Below, in pieces: positions 34,237 through 45,932 of a stretch of 64,000 nucleotides of DNA. The translations under genes and the position numbers were made by a program. The notes under the pieces were generated by a model. It was given only the letters and a program-made list of their open reading frames with translations, was not told the origin of the DNA and searched no databases. Position 1 is the first letter of the stretch. Each line of letters starts with the position of its first letter. The DNA lies in contig WHVD01000022.1 in the NCBI GenBank assembly GCA_015178975.1, positions 682,001 to 746,000 of the forward strand. Reading direction: 5' to 3'. The DNA comes from Hysterangium stoloniferum (lineage: Eukaryota > Basidiomycota > Agaricomycetes > Hysterangiales > Hysterangiaceae).

Positions 34237-34830
34237 TTTAACGTTCGATACATAATGAGCAGACGATTCTCCATATCATACTCCTGTAAAATTTACCCGT
34301 AGGAGATATCATGTTGTCTGTAGACCAAGATATTTACCCAAGAAATTTGAAGTCGATATTTTGAAATTGACATGGTTGTTTGTAAGAGACTCACCCGATC
34401 ACTTGAATAAACCCTAAACCGTAAAGACAAGGCCGAGGACGGGGTCTGGAAGGCGCCAGAGAGTCGGAGATGACATGCAAGTTCTTATCACCGGGATAAC
34501 CTCCCTCCAAAAATTTTTAGGATCCTTAGTAGAGCCTTATTTTATATAAGCTCCAACATGTTGAAATAACAGCGTTATGTAAGCCACCTTTGTAAGCTGA
34601 AACACAGTGTTGGCCAACTGTATAGTTTTGTGTTTCGCTTCTTCGGGATACTATATATGGTTGTAGACTGATCGCATAGCCACTGAGAGGTATGCATATT
34701 TCCCTCATCTTACACTAATGATTTACTTACTACTAGTTCAGTATTATTTAGGTAGATAACAATACATGTTACAGTGAAGGTTTATCATTCACTGAGAGTA
34801 TTATTTAGATCTGTGCAAATAATCTCAACA
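34237..34830. other. Flank leading into decayed copia LTR end
   Basis: No gene was seen. The right end (...AATCTCAACA, to 34830) is the end of the copia-D 5' LTR, directly before its primer-binding site. The LTR's left border could not be found and the LTR is decayed. Confidence 0.45.
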
Positions 34831-34844
34831 GGTTATGGGCCCTG
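34831..34844 (+). other. copia-D primer-binding site, half-tRNA-iMet type
   Basis: GGTTATGGGCCCTG directly follows the LTR end AACA. With the preceding CA it nearly matches the reverse complement of the initiator-Met tRNA anticodon arm (CAGGGCTCATAACCCTG). Drosophila copia and yeast Ty5 are known to prime from an internal iMet fragment rather than the 3' end. Confidence 0.55.
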
Positions 34845-36099
34845 TGGAACCTAGTATCAAGGGCTTCATTGTCCCAAAACTTGACTATGATGGATCAAAT
34901 TGGGTTACCTGGAAGAACTAGACATTGATGGTAACTCAGTGCTGGCAAAGGTGTAAAACACCATCTTGAGGGAACTGTGAGGGAGCTGCCAACACTGCTG
35001 ACTTTTGGGACAAAGCATGTTATGACAGAAGACAATTGGGCCAAGGTCAAAGCTGCAGAGCAATGACAGGATGAGTTTGAACAATGCAAAGTGTATATCA
35101 AAGCCCAGATATTCACATCCATTGAACTGAGTCTTCAGATTGAGATTCAGAAGCTAAAAATGGCCAAAGAAGTGTGGGATGCATTATGCCTCAAACATGA
35201 GGGTAAAGCACTGTCAGTTAAAATTGACATCAGACATTGCATGTATGAGATGAAGTGCAAAGATGACTTGGCAGTCAAAACACACCTCAATGAACTCATG
35301 AAGATACAGGCCCAACTTGACAGCATGGGTGCTGGTCTATCTAATGATGATCTAGTCACCATTGTACTTGGATCACTGCTGAAAACCTATTGACCAGTTA
35401 TTAGCACAATATCAATGTCTTCAAAATTCGCTACATCACCCCTTGAACTGAACAAAGTGGTTGAAGCTATAATCAAAGAATATGAAAGGCTCACTATAGA
35501 AGAAGCTGAAGACCTCTGAGACTGCTATGTTAGCATCCAAGCACCACAGGAAATTGAAGAACACACAGAAATCAGAGAAATCCTTCAAAAATATGGAGTG
35601 TTGGAACTGCAGAATTATGTGTCACATTTTAGCCAAATGCTGGAAACCAAAGAAGAAGGGAGAAGGGAAGTGTGAACAGAAAGGAGAGAAGTCAAAAGCA
35701 AATGCAACAATGTCAAGCACAGACTTTTCATTTACAACTACATTCTCCAGAACCACACTATCCTGAGAAATGAGTCCTCTTAGACACACTGTATGATTTG
35801 GCAGTATTGAACCATATGTCCCCTAGCTGCCACTATTTTGTCACATTTAAAGAGACTACTCCACACCTGATAGGAGGCTGCCAATAAAACAGTTTTCCAT
35901 GCAACTGAAATTGGGAGCATGAAAGTTGCTATGCCAAATGGAAACTCACTGTACTCACCAGACTTAGCTTTTACACTGATCTCACTTGCTCACTGTGACA
36001 AATCAGGTTACTCAGTGCTGCTAAAAAATTGGAGGTGTACAATCAGGGACCCAGATAGAAAACTGGTTGGTGAAGTCCCCTTTGCCAACAATGGTCTAT
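34831..36099 (+). mobile_element. Ty1/copia relic (copia-D), gag and protease part, broken
   Basis: Translated pieces resemble copia Gag (KLDYDGSNWVTWK near the start, then IEIQKLKMAKEVWDALCL, a C-x2-C-type knuckle ECWNCRIMCHILAKC) and the protease region (PDLAFTLISLAHCDKSGYSV, TIRDPDRKLVGEVPF). The copy is old, with well over five breaks. At 36100 it is cut by a Ty3-A LTR. RT and RNase H pieces of a copia element in the same orientation lie at 51312-51709 and 60621-61767. All may belong to one element spread by nested insertions, with the integrase region lost. Confidence 0.75.
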
Positions 36100-36669
36100 T
36101 GTTACGACCCATTCCCGGATACTGTCAATATCTAATATTATCCAAATCATCTGACATTCACCCCAAGTCTTCGATATGACATCCGTCTCAGTATCTGACC
36201 CTGACTTCTGACTATGGAACATTCATAGTTCCCATACTTCTGGATTTCACCCTTGTTCTGCTTATGGTAACTTGTCAGTTGACAAGTATTCACTCATTTG
36301 TTTATTGTGTTCCCATTTCAGAATAACTTCCATTTCTGTTTTATTATGATCCTAATTTGTACAATAATGAGATGGCTTATATTAGTTTCCACAAATTGTA
36401 CTTTACCTTAGATCTGATATTGACTTAATTTCTTATTCCTCCTTCTGTCTTTCTGTATGCTTGATATTTGGAACTCTTTGGAACTCTGAATATCCATATC
36501 TTCCAGTGTAAGTTCTATCTTCTGAAATTAAGGACTTCTGAGCATTTGTGTAGAGGTGCAGCACATACATAAGCTGAAGCTGATGTTTGACCCTATCTGA
36601 TAGTTTCTGAGTTTCTGGTGACTTTCCGATAGTTCCAGAATATGTAAGTTCCTGACACAGAACTTAACA
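36100..36669 (+). repeat. 5' LTR of Ty3-A copy 2
   Basis: About 570 bp with the termini TGTTACGACCC and CTTAACA. It aligns along its length with the 583-bp LTRs at 51943 and 58877, but is diverged and CpG-depleted. Confidence 0.8.
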
Positions 36670-39600
36670 GTATATCAGATCTCAATTCTGTGACTCACTC
36701 ATCATGGGTCCCAAATGCAAAGCTGCTGAAGGACCATCTCAACTTCAATCCCTATTACAACTTTATACCATCCAATCTGAAACCCCAACTTAGCCAATAG
36801 CATCAGCTTCCATTGAAGAATTTACCAAGGTAGCAAAGGATCCTGATGCTCCTGATGTTCCTGACATTCCCAATGCTTCCGACAATGATGTGGAAGAACA
36901 GCCAGACAAATCAAAAAAGAAATCTTCTGACAACCTGACTGAAATGATGTTTGTCAACTCCATTGTGAAATTTGCTGACTATTTGAAATCTGCTGAGGAA
37001 AGTAAAGAATCATCCCACACCAGAGTCAAAGAACCCAAACCATTTACCAGCAAGGATCTGAAAAAATTGAAGAATTTCCTTCTTCAATGCCATTTCAGTT
37101 TCCATGATTGACCCACTGCATTTAAATCTGACAGTTGAAAAGTTAACTTTGTGCTCTCTTATCTCAAGAATACCACTCAGGATTGGTTCAAACCTGGACT
37201 ATTTGGATTATCTGATGAGACTCCTGTATGGCTCAATGACTGAACACATTTTTGGAAGAACTGGAAACTAATTTCAGACCTTACGACCAATCTGGCAAAG
37301 TGGAAAATGAATTAATGGCACTCAAGATGAAGGACAATCAATGAGTTTTTGATTATCTCATCAAGTTCAATACCCTTGCCACATGTTGTGGATAGGACAA
37401 TTCTGCCCTCAGGCACCATTTCTATATGGGACTTCTGTCACACCTTAAAGACAAGATCTGCAAAGATGGAAAGCCAAAAACTCTCCAACTCATGCAGATG
37501 AAAGCTCAGACATCTGATGCCCACTATTGGGAACAAAAAGCTGAGATTTCCTGAGAGAATCTGATGGAACATTCTCAAGGCAACAAGGCATCAACTAGCA
37601 GGTCTTCTGGCAATAACTCAGGCAATAATACCAGCAACTCTGGCACTAATACTGGCAAATTGAATTCTGATTGGAAGAAAGACAAAAAATCCAACAAGGA
37701 AAAACAGTCAACTTCCGATAAACCTGACATTTCCCACTTGTTGGGTTCCAATGGTAACTCACTCCAAAGGAGAAATAACGGCACGTGGATAATGACCTCT
37801 GTCTTTTCTGCAGGAAAGGCAGACACAAGGTTTCTGATTGTACCATGGAGGATGGTCACACTTTATTGAATATACAAAATTTTACTGAATAATCATATTT
37901 TTTAAGTGAGACTATTCCTTCTGGCCATGACAACTTATTCTATGAGTTTATATTTAATTACCTGAAATTTCATCTTTAAAATATGCATGCTGTAATTTTG
38001 GCAGGCTTACCACCCAGACACGGCCAACCACAACCACCATGGCCAACCTCAACCACACTCCAATTATTCCCCTGACTGAGCCCAACTTGAGATGAGACTC
38101 AATCAAGATCACTTTCTTCGTACACCCCTCCCAGTGGATCTAGATCAAGGGTTCTGATTCCTATATAGCAGTTAGAAGAAACACATGTATGACTAGAGTA
38201 GAATGACCCAACATGATAATTCTGTCCTGTCTGCTACCGACTGAGTGAGGCTGATACCACAGCCTTACACTTTTTTTTTGACATTGACAAAATTCTCACC
38301 ATCGTGCCTCGGTCACCATCAACACTGATGCGACTGCTCACACGCTCTGAAACCAGAATGGAGACACCAACTCGGACTACCTCCCCTCATCATAAATCCC
38401 TTCATGAACAATACACTTGATGAAATCTCACCTCCAGCACCTTGTCAAACAGAGCCTGACCCTTCAGGAACTGACACTAACACTGACACTGATACTGAAT
38501 ATCCCAAGCATAGGATGCCACCAAATGAATGAGCAGAGTCCACAGCTGAAGTAAAGATCAGCAAGCTAAAAGAATGCCCAATGCTCACTGCTGGGCAATA
38601 CACACCCCTTGTACACCAGAACTGGTCAACCACATGCCACTGATACATGAAGTTTGGAGAGAAGAAACCTGAAGAAATCATCAGCTATGTAGCAGATGCC
38701 ATATTGGAGCTGCAACTTATGGCCTGGTACCAGGGTGATCAAGCATGAATTGATGCTCTCACCCTGGAGGAATACCTTGAAGAACTCAGATCCATCACTC
38801 TTGAAAAGAACTGGGCACACCTTATCCAAGAAAAGATCCTCACCACCCACCAAGGTGGGCAACGATTCATAGACTGGAAGATTGAGATGGAAAACCTGAA
38901 TGCCATCCTCACGACTTTGGCCAAACCCTTTGCATTATCAGCAGCAGTCCTGAAGATACAACTTGAGGTGAATCTAGACAAGGCACTAAAATATAATCTC
39001 CTTGTCGAACCCATCTCCTCAATGGAACTTGCAACATGGGCTAGTGAAGTGAAGGAATGGGATGAAAGGGTCTGTGAACAACAGGAGATCGTCCAGGAAC
39101 AGATCCTTGCCAATAGTGCTGCCCATGCTCTCCATCACAATGAAAAAAAGGGCCTGGCTTCATGAACCACAGACCTTCCCTCTAGTTCCAGTTCCACCAA
39201 CAAGATCCCAAGGGCAAAACTTCCCAGGCTGACTGATGAAGAATGAAAGCTGCTCCTAGACCATGAGGGATGCACAAGGTGCCGAAACTTCTATGCCAGA
39301 CATTGATCGGACACTTGTCCAATGAATGCTAACAACTCATGGCCTGAGGCCACCACTTACAAAACACTCACAGTATCAATGGCCCGAGCAGCTGCACCCT
39401 GCACTATGGCTGGCCTTGCAATAGCCAAGGTTGAAGAATACCTCGATGAGGATATTGACACGTGCATTGCCCCTACATCATATTCCCCCTTCACCATCCC
39501 ACATCTCTATGCACCAGTGGAGCTTATGGGACCCCTCATCTCTGACTTCCTCCTTGCAATAAAGGTACTTCTTGACATAGGTTGTCCCTCTACAGTGATT

Positions 39601-41184
39601 ACAGTGATTAGCAAAGCCCTAGTGCTACAACTAGGTCTCTGACGATTTACCCTACCAGAGGAGGAAGACAACCTGTTGTCACTGTTGGAAGAGCTTTTGA
39701 AGTGTGGAGAATTTGTAAAATTGTGAGTCACCTCAGGAAGGGGGCTATGGCAGTCAGGCATTTTTAGAGCTAAAGTAAATAGGGGGCTACCTGTGCCACT
39801 CATTCTTGGAATGCCATTTCTTTCCTCCCATCACATCATCATTGACACAACTGAACAAACAGCACACAATAAGAGGGTTGGCTATGATCTTGTCAACCCA
39901 AAGATCCCCAAGCCAAGGATAGAACAAGGAGCCACTAACAACCAAGCCCAACTAACTGAACACCCTATACCCTGCAAGATGACATCAGAACCACCATTAG
40001 CTGGATACCTTATGCTGGGCCCCATCATGGCAGCAGTATGTGAATGCATTGAGATCCTCGTGTTTAAGGAAACATTAGTAAGGAAGGACATAGAACTCAA
40101 AAGTACCTTTGCAGATTGTTTCCCACTAAGATTACCTGACACAGCTGATATACCCAAATACATCTACCATTGAATATGCCTGAAGGAACCCCTCCAAGGT
40201 GACAAAGGGACGAGGATATTCAGCCCCAAAGAAATTTCATGACTCTTGGAAGCTCTTACTTGAGGAACATTTGGTAGCAGGGTGCATCCAGCCATCCTCT
40301 TCAGAATATGCCTCCCCTGCCTTCTGTGTCCCAAAATATCACAATGGGGTCCCAGTCTTCAATATCCTACCACGGTGGGTAAATGACTACCGGGAACTGA
40401 ACCAAAACACCATCTGGGACAAGTACCCCCTCCCTCGGGTAGATGACATCCTCTCAGACTGTGGCTGAGGGATGATCTTTGGGAAGTTGGATATGACCAA
40501 TTCATTCTTCCAGACCAGGGCACACCCAGATGATATACACCTTACAGCAGTGCACACCCCTTGGGGACTCCATGAGTGGACAGTAATGCCTATGGGAGGT
40601 TGTAACACACCATCTACACACCAAAGACGCATGATGGATGCCTTACGACACCTTCTGGGCAAGGTCTGTCATGTATACCTAGACAATATTATCATATGGT
40701 CAAAGAATATTGATGAACATGAGAGAAATGTGGCCTTGGTATTACAGGCACTTCAGATGGCCAACCTATACTGCAATGGGGAGAAGTCCATCCTTTTTGC
40801 AACAGAAATCTCCTTCCTCAGACACCAAATTTCAGGTGCAGGGATTTCCCCAGATGCATGAAAAACTGAGTGCATCACCAATTGGCCACAGCCCACAACA
40901 GCCACCAATGTTCGAGGTTTTCTGGGACTCACCTGATACATTTCAGCATTCCTCCCAGCCTTAGCAGAACATACCAGTGTGCTCACCCCACTCACCATGA
41001 AGGACTGTGATCGCCATTTCCCCACATGGACACCACAACACCAACATGCCTTTGTGGCCATCAAACAACTAGTTGACTGCCTCACAGTCATAAACTATGA
41101 GGACCTGACCAGTAGGATCTTCATAACCACAGATGCCAGTGATTGGTGGACAGGTGTAGTCCTAAGTTTTGGCAAGGACTGGGC

Positions 41185-41428
41185 TGTTAGATTATATAAT
41201 ACCAACCGTTGTTCCAACTGGGACCATATGGTGTACAGCTCTGAGTTCAGTGTGTATATGATCTAATAGGAATGGTGCTTAGGGTTATATCCTTAAGTAC
41301 AGTGTAAGACCAAACCTATCCAAGGTCAGATGGTGTAGTGGTTAACACCTTCGTTATGTAATCGAGAGATCCTGGGTTCAATTCCCAGTCTGGCTATTCA
41401 TTTTCTACATTACTTATGTTTTCTAACA
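41185..41428. mobile_element. LTR-like insert (244 bp) in Ty3-C, carrying a tRNA-like sequence
   Basis: It starts TGTTAGA and ends TCTAACA (a perfect 7-bp inversion) and is flanked by the 5-bp duplication TGGGC (41180-41184 and 41429-41433). The Ty3-C reading resumes at once on the right. Integrase-type ends and duplication mark it as a solo LTR or a very small LTR element. It holds a 73-nt tRNA-shaped sequence. Confidence 0.75.
41324..41396 (+). tRNA. tRNA-like sequence, anticodon position TGT (Thr), probably a pseudogene
   Basis: The 73 nt fold into canonical lengths: a 7-bp acceptor (GGTCAGA/TCTGGCT, two wobble pairs), D arm GTGT...ACAC, a 5-bp anticodon stem with a T-T pair at its base of loop, variable loop AGATC, and a perfect T arm CTGGG/CCCAG with TTCAATT. 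A-box (TGGTGTAGTGG) and B-box (GGGTTCAATTCCC) are intact. Anticodon positions 34-36 read TGT. Position 33 is A rather than the invariant T, so decoding function is doubtful. It may instead be a Pol III-promoter-bearing tRNA relic within an LTR-like insert. Confidence 0.5.
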
Positions 41429-44400
41429 TGGGCCACAGCAAGGCCAATTGCCTATGACTCCTACCAGCTGAAAAATGCTGAAAAGAACTACCCTGTACAT
41501 GAAAAGGAACTATTAGCAATCATAAAGGCCCTTAAGAAGTGGCATACAAGCTTACTAGGTTGTCAATTCAAGATCTACACTAATCACTGCACCCTAGAGT
41601 ATTTCCAGTCCCAAAAGGACATGTCCCATTGACAGATGTGATGGTCTATGTACCTGGCTGACTTTGATTTTGAGATAGTCTATATCTGTGGTGAGGATAA
41701 CTCAGTCGCTGATGCCTTGTCACGCATGCCTGAGAGTGACCCAGATACCTTGCAGGCAGCCTGTGCATTGGCATACACATGCTCTCCCCCACGAGAGCTT
41801 CTAGGTGGAACCCTCAGCATCAGCACAGACTCCTCACTGTTAGCAAATATCTGCCAAGGATACCTCACCAATGACTTCTGCAAACAGTTGGAACAAGATA
41901 TTACTGCAGGGAGTATCGAAGGTGCACAAAGGGACTCAGGCCTCCTCTATGTTGGACGCCAACTGGTCATTCCCCAGGACATCACCATACAGGAAATGCT
42001 GTACCACCTTGCCCATGACACTCTTGGTCATTTCAGTTTTGACAAGAGCTATGAATCACTTCGACACTCCTATTACTGGCCAAATATGTGACGTGATTTG
42101 GAGACAGCCTACATACCCTCATATACAGAATGCCAGCGGAACAAGGATCACACCAGGCAGCCCAGTGGTCCCTTACATCCTCTTCCAGTGCCTGATAGTC
42201 ACTTCGACATAGTGGCTATTGACTTTGTGGGGCCACTTCCTGAGGAGAATGGAAAAGATACAATCATGACCATGACTGACACCTTGGGTGCCGACATCCA
42301 CCTTGCTGCTATTCAGTCCTCATACACTGCTGCACAGGGAGCAGTGGTCCTTTTTGACAAATGGTATTGTGAAAATGGTTTGATGCTCCACATTATCTCT
42401 GACTGTGACCCCCCCTTCATATCTACACTCTGGAAAGCCCTGCACAAACTATCTGGGGTAAAGCTGAAGATGTCCACTGCATACCACCCACAAACCAATG
42501 GCTCCAGCAAACAAACAAACAAGACCCTGAACCAAGTCATTCACTATCATGTGGACATCAATCAGAAGGGCTGGACTGCACAGCTGCCCCATGTCTGCTT
42601 TGCCCTGATGAACACAGTCAACACCTCTACAGGATTCTCTCCCTTCCAACTGAAGACTCGCCACTCTCCACAAATAATCCCTCCTCTCACACCCATCAGT
42701 GATAGGGCAAGCCCTGCAGAGATCTCAGCCTATGAGGTCATACACTATTTGGAGCTTGATGTTCAGGAGGCACAGGATAGCCTTACAGCTGCCAAGGTTC
42801 ACCAGGCATATCATGCCAATGAAGATTGTGCTGCAGAGATCCCATACGAAGTGGGATATTTTGTCATGCTGTCTACTACACATCGCCGCTGCAACTACAA
42901 GTGTAAGGGGAAGAAACAGGCTGCCAAGTTCATGCCCCATTTTGATGGCCCCTATGAAGTCACCCAAGTGTTCCCAGAGAAGTCCAGTTACGCGCTACCC
43001 CTGCCCAACAACCCTACATCATACTCTGGGTTCCACTCCAGCTTCCTGAAACCCTTCATCCCCAATGACCCCTCCCTCTTCCCCCCACCAGGAACTCATT
43101 CACCCAGGCCTGGTTGTGACAGAAGATGGCTCCACTGAAATCCTTATTGACCGGATTGTTGACACACACTGCCATGGCTGTGGGGTGCAATACCTTGTGT
43201 GATGGGTGGGTTTTGGCAAGGACCATGACAAGTGGCTCCCCTGCAGGGCCCTTGAAGACACCGAGGCATTAGATGTCTGGGAGAATGAAAATGGGTTAGA
43301 AATTTAAGCTATGGAAGTTTTTAGAGGGGGTGTAATCCTGGCAGGCTTACCACACAGACACAGCCAACCACAACTGCCATGGCCAATCTCAACCACACTC
43401 CAATTCTTCCCCTGACTGAGCCCAACTTGAGATAAGACTCAATCAAGATCACTTTCTCTGTACACCCCTCCTGGCAGATCTAGATCAAGGGTTCTGATTC
43501 CTATATAGCAGTTAGAAGAAACACATGTCTGACTAGAGTAGAATGACCCAACACAATAATTCTGTCCTGTCCACTACTGACTGAGTGAGGCTGATACCAC
43601 AGCCTTACACATGCCCTTTTAAAATACACACAAATGACATAGTTACACAAAATTATTTGGGTTAAACAAGAGTATTTGGGTTATGACTTAATCTTTGGGT
43701 TATGATGTATTCTCTTGTATACAAGCAAACTTTCAAATATATTTCATATAATTTAAATTTAGTTGGTTTAGAGAGTTAACCAGAACTATCTGGGGTACCA
43801 ATCCCCATTGTGCAATTTATTCCAAAAGAATAATCTACAGATGATTGTTTGACTAAATTTTGTCAGATATAGGATAAATATTAATATTTTTGCATTCTTC
43901 AGAGTGATACCTAATGAACTGAATTTGATTAAATATTAATTTTACAGCAAACAATATGAATGTATATACTTTATTGAATAAATAGTTTTTAAAGTTTTGG
44001 GTTATCCTCCCATTAAGTCAAACTCTTCCAAGGCTTGTATGGCAACTACAACTGTGACTACAATGTCAAAGGAAAAACCTGCTATGGAGTTGAAAAAAGA
44101 GTAAGCAACCCTCTGGAATCTGCATGGACAGAGGGTTGTGTTGACTCTCTCCATGTTTCCAAGATTATCCATCTCAACATGTCCACTCTCTCTAATCCTG
44201 ATTCATTATTTGTAAAACTTGTTTCTGACCTTCTTGGAAATTTAGTATTCTGAGCTCTGATAGATTCTGGCTCCACACACTGTTTTGTAGATACCACTTT
44301 TGCCATGAAACATAATCTGAAACTCCATCCTGTTCCTGCAATTTCCTTGCATCTGTTTGACAGCACTAGCAATACAGCAATTACTCAAGCCTGCAACATG

Positions 44401-45021
44401 TCTATCTGGTTCCCATGTGGAACATCCCAGACAGTTACTTTTTTTGTAACACAGTTGGACTCTAGCTGTTCAGTCATCCTTGGATACAACTGGCTCACCC
44501 AATATAATCTGTTGATTGACTGGGTATTGGGCAGTATTAATTTCCAGATTCCCAACACTTCCATTTCTCCTGCAGTATCTACTCTGGCCAGAGCCTCTTC
44601 AGTCTCAACGGCATCTCTGGCTTCTACTGAAACCTCTGAACCTCCAAAAATCTCTCTCATCAATGCTTCAGCATGTGTTAAGGTGAGTAAACTGGACAGA
44701 TCACAGTGTTTTTTGATCAGCTTAAAAGTTGATGAAGCATCTGGATGTTTTGCAACTACAGAATTATCCAAGCTAAAAGCCAACCTGGAAGGAGTTCCCA
44801 AAAAATACCATGATTTTGCAGACATTTTCAGTAAGCAAAAAGCTGACCAGCTTGCACTACATAGGCCTTACAACTTAAAAAATCAATATTGAGTCCTTCA
44901 AACCCTCCATTAGGACCTATTTACCTGTTGTCCCAATCAGAACTTTCATCTATTTGGGAGTTCCTAGATGAACATTTGTCAATAGGTTTTATCTATCTCT
45001 CAAAGTCTCTATATGGAGCAC

Positions 45022-45761
45022 TGTTAAGAACTGAAAACTGACTAATGTCAGTAGGCCGATGGGGACCGATCGGAAGGACTTGGCTTCAGCTTATGTGCTG
45101 TGCCCTTGCAAGTAACCATTGGGTGTCCTTAAATTTTGGGTGGGTGAAGACTAGTCCTAACGAGTTCCTCACAGTGAGTTACTGATCAAGACTGAAGGAT
45201 AAGTTGAGTGTCGGGCCAAGGGGTTGGGGACTGAAGAGAGGTGAGTGCACGCAGAGGTGGGAAGTGGGATACTTTGAGTAAGAGTTCTAGAGATGTATGT
45301 GGGTGTTCTGAGTCGATATTCTGATTGCCTAGTATCTACAACTACAGTGGGTTCATATACAAATTATTGGCGTCTAGAAAATACTAACTAAGGGAAGAGT
45401 GGAAACATTACTGACAAATAAACTTGACTAGGAACCGGAAAGTTACGATAAGTTCAGAGGCCATGATTTAACTGAGAGTGGAATTACGAGAAAAGGAAAT
45501 AGTCCACGGGTTACAAGTATATACAGGCATATGTGAAACATAGTATAGAATGGATCATCATAATAAAAAGGGACATATCAAAGTACAACGAGATAGTACA
45601 AGTATAATTTGACGGGGGTGTAAACGGGGTTTGATCGCTGTGAAAGCATATGTCAGCATCGGGAGACCGACGGTTTCCGATGTGATGACTTGATTGATAA
45701 CTTAAACATCGATAGGTGGCAATATCCTTGGGGACCGTCGGGTTGCGACACAGTTGTGACA
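45022..45761 (-). repeat. 3' LTR of Ty3-B
   Basis: The 740-bp LTR is defined by its TG...CA ends and by the direct repeat of its first 170 bp at 50270-50443 (shared string GATGACTTGA and neighbours). It contains the shared LTR core GGCTTCAGCTTATGTGCTG near 45081. Confidence 0.75.
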
Positions 45762-45932
45762 GTATCCCCCCATTTGGCCAAAATCCCAAGGAGGCTGAAA
45801 ATCTAGATCCTGTATGTAAAACTTGTCGGGTACAGGTGGTGTGTCAAAACATCATGTGACCCAGTAAAAATTTACATAAAGAAATTCGAGGGGTGCTGGT
45901 GCTTGACTTTTAACTCTTTCCCTTCAACCACC

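Larger units (their letters stand above)
37991..43609 (+). mobile_element. Ty3-C, Ty3/gypsy element with LTR pair, broken
   Basis: Two 279-bp LTRs (37991-38269 and 43331-43609, TGTAAT ... CTTACA) are flanked by the 5-bp duplication CATGC (37986-37990 and 43610-43614). The interior runs gag, zinc knuckle, aspartic protease, RT (PLPRVDDILSD, VYLDNIIIWS), RNase H, integrase zinc and core (IDFVGPLPEENG, YHPQTNGSS) and a chromo-like C-terminus, in plus orientation. A purine tract (TTAGAGGGGG) precedes the 3' LTR. The LTRs are roughly 92% identical by eye, so the insertion is moderately old. More than ten breaks are present. A 244-bp insert lies at 41185-41428. Confidence 0.85.
37847..44010. mobile_element. 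TIR element (about 540 bp net) inside Ty3-A copy 2, split by Ty3-C
   Basis: The ends are GGAGGATGG on the left and, reversed, GGAGGATAA on the right. A 3-bp duplication CAT lies at 37844-37846 and 44011-44013. Outside the element the Ty3-A sequence joins perfectly (GTAC-CAT-TAAG, against GTACCGTTAA in the young copy). Without Ty3-C the insert is about 540 bp, AT-rich and non-coding, with repeated GGGTTATGA strings. This fits a MITE-like, non-autonomous DNA transposon with a 3-bp target duplication. The superfamily is not assigned. Confidence 0.6.
36100..45021 (+). mobile_element. Ty3-A relic copy 2, broken and carrying nested insertions
   Basis: The copy starts with an LTR (36100-36669, TGTTACGACC ... 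CTTAACA). A gag relic of the same family as the whole element at 51943 follows (MEEQPDKSKKK, KFADYLKSAEESKESSH). After an insertion at 37847-44010 it resumes at the gag-pol junction and covers protease (LIDSGSTH) and the beginning of RT, ending at 45021, where Ty3-B starts. It is old and has many breaks. Compared with the young copy, most changes are CG to TG or CA. Confidence 0.8.

Noticed and set aside
41324-41396. Functional host tRNA-Thr gene
   Set aside because: It lies inside a 244-bp LTR-like insert and has A at position 33 and a mismatch in the anticodon stem. It is kept only as tRNA-like.
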